Positions 1 through 5,432 of a stretch of 6,224 nt of DNA are shown piece after piece. Source of the stretch: RGDT01 sp046719305 (GTDB lineage Bacteria > Planctomycetota > Planctomycetia > Gemmatales > Gemmataceae); the NCBI GenBank assembly GCA_046719305.1, contig JBDNDE010000278.1:1-6224 (forward strand), written 5' to 3'. The translations under genes were made by a program, and so were the position numbers. Each line of letters begins with the position of its first letter. Positions within the stretch are counted from its first letter, which is position 1. The notes below the pieces were generated by a model. It was given only the letters and a program-made list of their open reading frames with translations, searched no databases and was not told the DNA's origin.

Positions 1-170
1 CCGGGTGACAAACCGTGGCCGAATTGAAGCCAGTCGGCCCACCACGCTGCTCTACGACCGGCCGCACGTCTCTCCACGGTGACAAACCGTGGCCGAATTG
101 AAGCAAGGCAGATGTATCCGGATTGCTGACATATGCAGATTTTGATGTATCTCCACGGTGACAAACCGTG
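1..170 (+). CRISPR. CRISPR array, trailing end (3 repeats, 2 spacers visible)
   Basis: Three copies of one motif are spaced 74 and 79 bp apart. The complete copy is about 68-104 (37 bp). It opens with GTCTCTCC, carries a perfect 7-bp inverted repeat (CCACGGT at 74-80, loop GACAA, ACCGTGG at 86-92) and ends in ATTGAAGC, a 3' end typical of CRISPR repeats that become crRNA 5' handles. Copy 1 is cut by the left edge; bases 4-30 match copy 2 perfectly over 27 bp, while bases 2-3 differ. Copy 3 (147-170) keeps the first 24 bp apart from one base and then diverges, as a terminal repeat commonly does. The unrelated stretches between copies are spacers: 31-67 (37 bp) and 105-146 (42 bp). The handle and the degenerate last copy both indicate a plus-strand array with the leader to the left, outside the window. 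The exact 5' border is uncertain by a few bases because copies 2 and 3 differ there. No cas gene is present, so the subtype cannot be assigned. Confidence 0.8.
68..104 (+). repeat. Complete CRISPR repeat unit with hairpin
   Basis: This is the only full-length repeat in the window. Its 7-bp stem with a 5-nt loop would fold in the precursor crRNA. The stem is followed by CCGA and then the ATTGAAGC end, so a Cas6-type cut would fall 3' of the stem and leave a short handle on the next spacer. The cut position is inferred from known Cas6 systems and is not visible in the sequence. Confidence 0.7.
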
Positions 171-183
171 CCTGTTTGGCCGA
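147..183 (+). repeat. Degenerate terminal CRISPR repeat
   Basis: Bases 147-170 match the complete repeat apart from one base (GTAT instead of GTCT near the start). The 3' third is then replaced by CCTGTTTGGCCGA. The stem is reduced to 6 bp because the final G is lost. The canonical GGCCGA is displaced a few bases downstream (GGCCGATTAATC from 178), which could mean a short insertion within an old repeat rather than simple drift. No further copy follows, so this is the distal end of the array. Confidence 0.65.
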
Positions 184-190
184 TTAATCG
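181..190. repeat. 10-bp perfect palindrome beside the array end
   Basis: CGATTAATCG is self-complementary and lies directly after the last recognisable CRISPR repeat bases. A weaker 5-bp inverted repeat (TCACT/AGTGA, 213-224) follows. Neither has the T-tract of an intrinsic terminator in either direction. The gap of about 70 bp to the permease stop codon contains no gene that I can see. Confidence 0.3.
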
Positions 191-256
191 ATTACGACAT
201 CCAGAGGTGTTATCACTCAAGTGAGGAGAGGATGAACAAATAAGATGATCTAAGCC

Positions 257-1498
257 TCACTCGTAACGCAATGCTTCGATGGGATCCAGTTGGCTGGCCC
301 GGCGCGCTGGATAGTACCCGAAGAATACCCCTACGGCCGCGGAGAACACCAAAGCCACAAGACCGGCCGGCATCGACACAACAAAAGGCCAATCGGCCGA
401 CGGCAGGATGGCATTGATGAGATGGGTCATGCCCAGAGAGGCAGCATAGCCTAGCGACAAACCGATGAGGCCCCCAAAGGTCGAAAGGACGATCGACTCA
501 ACTAAGAACTGACGCAGGATGTCCCGCGGTCGCGCGCCCAGGGCCATGCGAATGCCAATTTCACGGGTGCGTTCGGTGACACTGACCAACATGATGTTCA
601 TGATGCCCACCCCCCCCACGAGGAGCGAAATAGCGGCAATCGCGCTAAGCATCAGGGTGAGGGAAGTGGTGATGGTGCCCAGCACGTTGGCAATCTCGAT
701 GGTGTTGTTGATCTGGAAGTCAGGCGGTTGACCAGGGGAGATGCGGTGCCGCTCCGCCAACAAGGCGCGAATCTCTTGCTCGGCCTTTTGGGCGAGTTGC
801 TCGCTGGTAGCAGAAACCAACAAAGCAGCCACGTTATTAAACGGCGAACCTTGCAAGCGTTTCTTCACCGTGGTGTAGGGCATCACGATGATATCATCTT
901 GGTCGACGCCGGCCATGTTGGCCCCTTTGCGGGCAAAGACGCCGATGACCCGAAACGGTATGTTCTTGACGCGGACCATTTGGCCGATGGGATCAGTGCC
1001 GGGAAAGAGGCGGTTAACGAGGGTTTGGCCCAGGACGCAGACTTTAGCGCCGGCGGCCACCTCGGACTCAGTGAAAAACGAGCCGGCGATGATCGGCCAG
1101 TTGCGGACGATGGGGTAATCGGGTCCGACCCCTTGCATCTCGTTGGGTGACCAATTGACGTTACCGCCCACTACTTGGCCGCTGGTTGGCACAAAAGGGG
1201 TGACGGCCTTCACGGAAGGACACTCGGCCGCGATGGCCGCTCCATCCGCTGCCGTGAGGGTGGGTACCTGTCCAGCAGCTGCTCCTTGCTGCTGACTGCG
1301 AGCCGGCAACACGACGATGACGTTCGAGCCGAGATTCTGAAACTGCTTTTGCACTAACTCTGTCGCGCCCTGGCCGATCGATACCATGGTGGTGACGGCG
1401 GCAATACCGATGACGACCCCAAGAACAGTTAGGCCGGAACGCAGCTTGTTTTTGCCCAGCTGGCGTAAGGCGAGCAAGACGAGATCAAACAAATTCAC
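257..1498 (-). CDS. MacB/FtsX-family ABC transporter permease (no ATPase domain)
   Basis: This 413-residue inner-membrane protein has the MacB permease layout. A first membrane helix is at about residues 19-40 (LTVLGVVIGIAAVTTMVSIG), after the LRQLGKNKLRSGLT lead-in. A long extracytoplasmic MacB-type core domain covers about 41-270. Three C-terminal helices of the FtsX domain lie at about 274-303, 328-356 and 371-396. The conserved cytoplasmic coupling segment ERTREIGIRMALGARPRDIL is at 309-328, and the protein ends in the family-typical ARRASQLDPIEALRYE. E. coli MacB carries a fused N-terminal ATPase, but this protein has none, so it resembles the split-subunit type. The start is GTG at 1498, with AGGAG (1508-1512) 9 nt upstream inside the end of the preceding gene. 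It is the second gene of an operon, 6 bp after the membrane-fusion gene, and probably translated together with it. By family knowledge it moves substrates such as macrolides, lipids or peptides across the envelope; the actual substrate is unknown. Confidence 0.93.
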   Translation of the reverse strand: MNLFDLVLLALRQLGKNKLRSGLTVLGVVIGIAAVTTMVSIGQGATELVQKQFQNLGSNVIVVLPARSQQQGAAAGQVPTLTAADGAAIAAECPSVKAVTPFVPTSGQVVGGNVNWSPNEMQGVGPDYPIVRNWPIIAGSFFTESEVAAGAKVCVLGQTLVNRLFPGTDPIGQMVRVKNIPFRVIGVFARKGANMAGVDQDDIIVMPYTTVKKRLQGSPFNNVAALLVSATSEQLAQKAEQEIRALLAERHRISPGQPPDFQINNTIEIANVLGTITTSLTLMLSAIAAISLLVGGVGIMNIMLVSVTERTREIGIRMALGARPRDILRQFLVESIVLSTFGGLIGLSLGYAASLGMTHLINAILPSADWPFVVSMPAGLVALVFSAAVGVFFGYYPARRASQLDPIEALRYE

Positions 1499-1504
1499 GT
1501 GGGA

Positions 1505-2794
1505 TTACTCCTGGTCGTCCTCAAACTCGTAGGGAGTGGTCTCCACCGCACCGGGGATAGAAGAAACAATACCCGTCACCACGCGGTCACCTTCCTTCAG
1601 ATCGCCTTCGAGAATCTCCGCGAAGCGACCATCAACTAGACCCAGGCGTAGCGGCACGGCGCGAAGCAGGTCGCCCTCCGCCACCCAAACGATGCGACGA
1701 TTGCGATTTTTGGCGGTCTTGGCTTTCTCCTCGGCAGAGGATTTGACACCAAGCGAGACCGGAGCGGTGTGCAAGAGAAACTTTTTGTCCTGTTCGCGCA
1801 CACGGGAGAGCGGCGGCACGAAGCGTAGGGCGGCCGTGGGCAGGCGTAGGGCGTTTTCGCGAACCTCGATGCTGAAAGAGAGATTGGCTGTCATCCCGGG
1901 TCGAAGCTTGGTACCCGGATAGGCCGCTTCGAGAACAACAGGGTAGGTGACAACATTCTGGGTGGTAGTGGAGTTGTTGCGAATCTGCAAGATTTTGCCT
2001 TCAAAAATCTCCTGCGGATAGGCATCCACGGTAAAGCGAACCGGGCTTTGTTTCTGCATCGCTAGGGTGATTTGGCCCACATCGGCTTCGTCGACCGAGG
2101 CGTAGACATGCATACGTTTATCCATATCTTCGCCGATCACGAGAATCTCGGGGGTCTGGAAAGCCGAAGCAACGGTAGCACCTTCGTCAATTTTCTTTTC
2201 GATCACCATGCCATTGCAAGGAGAGTAGATGGTAGCAAAGCCAAGATTGACCGTGCTGTTTTCCATGTTGGCGATGGCCTGCTCGATGGATTTCTCAGCA
2301 AGAGCCAGTTGGGCTTGGAGGCTTTCGCGGCTGGCGACCAGGGCGTCGATCTCGTTCTGCGAGATGTACTCGCGGTTAATCGCGAGCAAATCGAGGCCGC
2401 GTTTCTCGTTGGCAATTGCCTGAGTAAGCAGCGCCTTGACCCGGTTGGCCTCGGCTTTGGCAGAGTTGACGGCGGCCTTGTCGCGGTCGTTGGCAGCTTT
2501 GAGCAACCGGGGGTCAATCTCGGCAAGTTTCATGCCGGTGGTGACTTTGTCGTTAAAATCGACGTAAATTTTGGTGATTGGCCCCGAGACGAACGCACCG
2601 ACAACAACCGTACGCACCGGTTTGATGGTGCCCGTCGAATTGACGACTGTTTCGATTTTGCCACGGCTGACAGCGAGAGTCTGGTAGTTGGGCCTGGTGA
2701 AGCGGGTCAGGTAATCACGGCCAACGAGATAGGCTGCCAAGCCCACTCCGCCTAGGAAGAGAAGTACAACTGTCCAACGAAAGAAGCGTGCCAT
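1505..2794 (-). CDS. MacA/HlyD-family periplasmic adaptor (membrane-fusion protein)
   Basis: The product is 429 residues and is the adaptor of a tripartite ABC efflux pump, linking the inner-membrane permease to an outer-membrane channel. Counting from the ATG, one N-terminal membrane anchor is at about 7-25. A first lipoyl half follows at about 55-95 (GAFVSGPITKIYVDFNDKV), then an alpha-helical coiled-coil hairpin rich in Ala, Lys and Glu at about 96-185. The second lipoyl half is at about 187-208 (YSPCNGMVIEKKIDEGATV), followed by beta-barrel and membrane-proximal domains with the typical LRPGMTANLSF at about 297-307 and a C-terminal EGDLKEGDRVVTG. A charged linker rich in Lys, Arg and Glu sits at about 330-367. 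The ATG at 2794 is preferred because GGAG (2803-2806) lies 8 nt upstream. A GTG three codons earlier (2803) would give 432 residues but has no good ribosome-binding site. The permease follows directly. Substrate and channel partner are not shown. Confidence 0.92.
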   Translation of the reverse strand: MARFFRWTVVLLFLGGVGLAAYLVGRDYLTRFTRPNYQTLAVSRGKIETVVNSTGTIKPVRTVVVGAFVSGPITKIYVDFNDKVTTGMKLAEIDPRLLKAANDRDKAAVNSAKAEANRVKALLTQAIANEKRGLDLLAINREYISQNEIDALVASRESLQAQLALAEKSIEQAIANMENSTVNLGFATIYSPCNGMVIEKKIDEGATVASAFQTPEILVIGEDMDKRMHVYASVDEADVGQITLAMQKQSPVRFTVDAYPQEIFEGKILQIRNNSTTTQNVVTYPVVLEAAYPGTKLRPGMTANLSFSIEVRENALRLPTAALRFVPPLSRVREQDKKFLLHTAPVSLGVKSSAEEKAKTAKNRNRRIVWVAEGDLLRAVPLRLGLVDGRFAEILEGDLKEGDRVVTGIVSSIPGAVETTPYEFEDDQE

Positions 2795-2821
2795 CGCCTG
2801 CACTCCATGTGGTTCTGAAAG

Positions 2822-2827
2822 ATTCTA
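2822..2827 (-). promoter_or_regulatory. Possible -10 element for the efflux operon
   Basis: Read on the minus strand, TAGAAT lies 27 bp before the preferred ATG of the adaptor gene. No -35 element stands at the right spacing; a TTGACG on the same strand is only 2 bp upstream, far too close. This is a weak candidate, listed because it is the best -10-like match found just upstream of the operon. Confidence 0.2.
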
Positions 2828-2899
2828 CCCGTCAAAAGCGTCGAGGGTTTTCGCCCGGCAGATTTCCGGTTGATCGAACTAGGTATGTGGAACCAAGTT

Positions 2900-2917
2900 G
2901 GCCTGCTGGCCTGCTGG
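2900..2917. repeat. Short tandem repeat (GGCCTGCT x2)
   Basis: Two direct 8-bp copies, GGCCTGCT at 2900-2907 and 2908-2915, are followed by GG. They run into overlapping inverted repeats: CTGG/CCAG at 2914-2925, and CTGCTGG (2911-2917) against CCGGCAG (2932-2938) with one G-T mismatch. They lie in the divergent intergenic region between the adaptor gene and the small basic protein. A regulatory role is possible but unsupported. Confidence 0.35.
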
Positions 2918-2946
2918 ATCGCCAGATACCGCCGGCAGAGACCCCA

Positions 2947-2975
2947 TAGACGCCGAGAGTTATCGCTGCTAGAAT
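2947..2975 (+). promoter_or_regulatory. Sigma70-type promoter with extended -10, reading right
   Basis: The -35-like TAGACG (2947-2952, 4 of 6 matches to TTGACA) is separated by exactly 17 bp from the -10-like TAGAAT (2970-2975, 5 of 6 matches to TATAAT). A TG one base upstream of the -10 (2967-2968) makes it an extended -10. The start of transcription would fall near 2982, giving a 5' leader of about 40 nt before the ATG at 3024. It most likely drives the small basic protein gene, and possibly ftsH by read-through. Confidence 0.5.
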
Positions 2976-3023
2976 AGCGTTTTAAGTTTCGTGGTAGCTG
3001 ACCAAGGACAGACAAGGTTGATC

Positions 3024-3188
3024 ATGGTCGAACGTCGCAAAGAGTTGGATCGACGCTACAGTCGCAAAAAGAAACTGGCCAAGCTCAAAAAGAAACTAGC
3101 TGCCGCTAAGGAGCCCAAAGACCGTGAAGCGGTGTTGCAGAAGATCAAGCGGATTTCACCGTGGTGGACGGAACCGAAAGCTGTCTAG
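3024..3188 (+). CDS. Small lysine/arginine-rich hypothetical protein
   Basis: This 54-residue protein is very basic, with Lys and Arg making up roughly a third of it. It begins MVERRKELDRRYSRKKKLAK, continues as a predicted helix of Lys/Leu/Ala heptad-like repeats (KLKKKLAAAKE), and ends KIKRISPWWTEPKAV. It has no signal peptide or membrane segment. The ATG at 3024 is chosen because AAGG stands 6 nt upstream. An in-frame GTG at 2991 would add 11 residues but lies almost on top of the predicted transcription start and has no good ribosome-binding site. An upstream promoter (2947-2975) supports a real gene. From memory the sequence resembles short planctomycete proteins of unknown function with an RRxRKKKL...LKKK...KIRRLTP pattern (possibly the DUF6800 group), but I am not certain. 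Nucleic-acid or ribosome binding is plausible from its charge, and is inference only. Confidence 0.72.
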   Translation: MVERRKELDRRYSRKKKLAKLKKKLAAAKEPKDREAVLQKIKRISPWWTEPKAV

Positions 3189-3240
3189 TAGGGCCAACAG
3201 GGGCTAAGCGGGGAAACAGGCGTGCTTGGTACCGATGCTT

Positions 3241-3264
3241 GCCTAGTAATAAGGGAGGCTAGGC
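3241..3264. repeat. Inverted repeat between the small basic gene and ftsH
   Basis: GCCTAG (3241-3246) and CTAGGC (3259-3264) are perfect 6-bp complements around a 12-nt loop, within the 157-bp gap before ftsH. No run of T follows, so it is a poor intrinsic terminator. No well-spaced -35/-10 pair was found in this gap either, so ftsH may be read from the promoter at 2947-2975. Confidence 0.3.
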
Positions 3265-3345
3265 CGAAGAGGTTTTCCTGAGTCCCGAGCGACAGGCTTG
3301 TTCTATCCCTAGCGGTAAATTTGTGTAGCGAAGGAATCCAACGCG

Positions 3346-5310
3346 ATGGCCTCCGATCCTAATGAGAACTCTTCCCGCTCTGAACGCCGCCGTCCTTCCC
3401 CTGGAGCCGGCGGCATCAACTGGAGTTGGATCTTCCTTCTGCTGGTCTTTCTCGGCGGGGTGGTTTTGATCTCATCGATGAACACCCCTCGTGTTCATTG
3501 GAGTGATTTTGTCTACCTACTGCAGAAGGATCACCTTAAGGAAGTCGCTCAACGCGGTGATTATTATGAAGCGGTCATCCGTGAAGAGAGCCGCGAGGAA
3601 GTCAAAAAACTGCTAGGAGAGCGATACCCAGCCTCGGGCCGCTTCACCGTTGAACGTCTGATCGGCAACGATCTGGATTTTCAACGGCTGCTGGCGGAGA
3701 AGATGGCCACGAACAAACTAGAGGTCTTTTCCCGGCCGAGTTTTAGCCTGTTGTGGCAGATTTTGCTAACAGTCGTTTTGCCGGTGGTGCTGTTAGGTCT
3801 GCTGTTTTTTGTGTTTTTGCCCCGGTTCCGCGATCCGCTCGGAGGGGGATTTCTCAACAACTATGTCAAGAGTCCGGCCAAGAGGTACGAGCGCAGCAAG
3901 CTGCGGGTCACGTTTGATGATGTCGCGGGACTGAAGAACGCCAAGGGTGAATTGCAGGAGATTGTGGAGTTTCTGCGTAGCCCGGAGAAATTTCAGCGAC
4001 TTGGGGCGGTAGTTCCCAAGGGGGTGCTGCTGGTCGGTCCACCAGGCACAGGGAAAACCCTCATCGCCCGAGCGGTGGCAGGCGAAGCCGGCGTACCGTT
4101 CTATTCGATCAGTGGCTCCGAATTTATCCAGATGTTTGTGGGTGTCGGTGCTAGCCGCGTTCGAGATATGTTCAAAACGGCGAAAGAGAATTCGCCTTGT
4201 ATCCTTTTTATCGACGAAATCGACGCCGTCGGCCGGATGCGCGGCGCAGGGTTGGGCGGGGGCAGTGACGAACGCGAACAGACACTCAACCAGATCCTCA
4301 GCGAGATGGATGGGTTTACGCCCACCGAGACCGTCATCGTCATGGCCGCGACCAACCGGCCGGACGTGTTGGATTCGGCGTTGTTGCGTCCGGGGCGTTT
4401 CGATCGCCATATCACGATCGACCGTCCGACTTGGCAAGGGCGTTTGGAGATTCTAAAGGTCCACACGCGCAATAAACCCCTAGCGGATGATGTCGATCTG
4501 GAAGCGATCGCTCGGGGGATGATCGGGATGACTGGGGCAGACCTCCGGAACCTAGCCAATGAAGCAGCCCTGTTGGCTACCCGCAAGGGCAAGCGACAGA
4601 TCGACCGTTCGGACTTCGAGAACGCCGCCGACCGGGTGTTGATCGGTGCGAAACGGGAAGAGATTCTTGGCCCTGAGGAGAAACGCCGTACAGCGTATCA
4701 CGAAGCTGGCCATGCCATCTGTGCGTGGCTAACGCCCAAAGCCGACCCAGTGTTTAAGGTAACCATCGTACCGCGTGGCCGAGCGGCGGGAGTGACCCGG
4801 TTTCGACCGGAAGAGGATCGAGTGGACTACACCTTTACGCAATTACGGGCCCAGCTAATCGTCGCCCTGGGGGGACGCGCGGCGGATCGACTGATCTACA
4901 ACGAGACAACTACTGGAGCAAGTGGCGATCTGAAGCAGGCATCGCGGATTGCTCGGATGATGGTGACGCAATTCGGGATGAGTGAGAAAATCGGACCGGT
5001 CGCCTATCGCATCGGAGAAGAACACGTCTTTTTGGGTAAAGAGATTCAAGAGGCCCGCGATTTTGGGGAAGCCACTGCCGACCTCATCGACACCGAGGTT
5101 CGCAACATCCTCCGCGAGGCTGATCAAAATGCCTATAATCTGCTGGAACAAAACCGCCACCTGATGGATAAGCTAGTCGATGCCTTGATGGAAAAGGAAG
5201 AGTTGCTCCGCGAAGAAATCGAGGTACTTTTCGGCATCCCCCAGGTCAACAATGGCTCTGCTGAACGCGAAGAGAAGGAGGCTTCCGAGCACCTCACTTC
5301 GAAGAGTTAA
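3346..5310 (+). CDS. ftsH: ATP-dependent zinc metalloprotease FtsH
   Basis: This is a complete 654-residue membrane AAA+ protease that extracts and degrades misfolded membrane proteins and short-lived regulators. A proline- and arginine-rich cytoplasmic tail (1-24) precedes a first membrane helix at about 26-44, an extracytoplasmic domain at 45-133 and a second helix at about 135-158. The AAA+ module shows Walker A GPPGTGKT (231-238), the pore-loop FVGVG (264-268), Walker B ILFIDE (286-291) and the second region of homology with arginine fingers R351 and R354 (RPGRFDR). The M41 protease domain has zinc site HEAGH (452-456) and the third ligand D528 in TTGASGDLKQA. The charged C-terminal tail (about 635-654) is variable in the family. 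Length is close to E. coli FtsH (644). The ATG has AAGGA (3331-3335) 10 nt upstream, a slightly long spacing. No catalytic residue is missing, so a working hexameric protease is expected. Confidence 0.98.
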   Translation: MASDPNENSSRSERRRPSPGAGGINWSWIFLLLVFLGGVVLISSMNTPRVHWSDFVYLLQKDHLKEVAQRGDYYEAVIREESREEVKKLLGERYPASGRFTVERLIGNDLDFQRLLAEKMATNKLEVFSRPSFSLLWQILLTVVLPVVLLGLLFFVFLPRFRDPLGGGFLNNYVKSPAKRYERSKLRVTFDDVAGLKNAKGELQEIVEFLRSPEKFQRLGAVVPKGVLLVGPPGTGKTLIARAVAGEAGVPFYSISGSEFIQMFVGVGASRVRDMFKTAKENSPCILFIDEIDAVGRMRGAGLGGGSDEREQTLNQILSEMDGFTPTETVIVMAATNRPDVLDSALLRPGRFDRHITIDRPTWQGRLEILKVHTRNKPLADDVDLEAIARGMIGMTGADLRNLANEAALLATRKGKRQIDRSDFENAADRVLIGAKREEILGPEEKRRTAYHEAGHAICAWLTPKADPVFKVTIVPRGRAAGVTRFRPEEDRVDYTFTQLRAQLIVALGGRAADRLIYNETTTGASGDLKQASRIARMMVTQFGMSEKIGPVAYRIGEEHVFLGKEIQEARDFGEATADLIDTEVRNILREADQNAYNLLEQNRHLMDKLVDALMEKEELLREEIEVLFGIPQVNNGSAEREEKEASEHLTSKS

Positions 5311-5324
5311 GGCGCCGCACTCCT

Positions 5325-5350
5325 AGAGGACCATCCCCAGAGGACCATCC
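5325..5350. repeat. Tandem 12-bp repeat downstream of ftsH
   Basis: AGAGGACCATCC occurs at 5325-5336 and again at 5339-5350, separated by CC (period 14). It starts 15 bp after the ftsH stop codon in the 122-bp gap before the argA-like gene. No terminator hairpin or convincing promoter is visible in this gap, so the two genes may be co-transcribed. A local slippage duplication is the simplest explanation. Confidence 0.5.
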
Positions 5351-5432
5351 AGGCACCGTTTTCGCAGCCCTTGGCTCCTGACGACTTCCGACAACGCCGA
5401 AGGACACCGGATCGACAACGACGAGGAATGCC

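Noticed and set aside
31..146. Self-targeting spacers matching genes in this window
   Set aside because: By eye neither spacer shows a long match to any other position on either strand; only short GC-rich words are shared.
213..224. Inverted repeat TCACT/AGTGA as a terminator for the permease operon
   Set aside because: The loop is only 2 nt, the stem is short and no T-tract follows on either strand.
728..1150. 140-codon open frame on the plus strand inside the permease gene
   Set aside because: It is antisense to the conserved extracytoplasmic domain of the permease and has no recognisable protein features.
2072..2755. 227-codon open frame on the plus strand antisense to the adaptor gene
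   Set aside because: It mirrors the codons of a clear HlyD-family gene, has no recognisable domain, and shows no good ribosome-binding site or operon partner.
2752..3015. 87-codon minus-strand frame spanning the divergent intergenic region
   Set aside because: It overlaps the start of the adaptor gene in another frame, runs through the predicted rightward promoter, and has no family resemblance or ribosome-binding site.
3226..3252. TTGGTA and TAATAA as an ftsH promoter
   Set aside because: The spacing is only 15 bp and the -35 match is weak; it overlaps a hairpin-forming inverted repeat, so I did not list it.
3793..4437. 214-codon open frame on the minus strand inside ftsH
   Set aside because: It lies fully within the Walker A to second-region-of-homology part of ftsH; its product has no family resemblance and reflects codon bias of the opposite strand.
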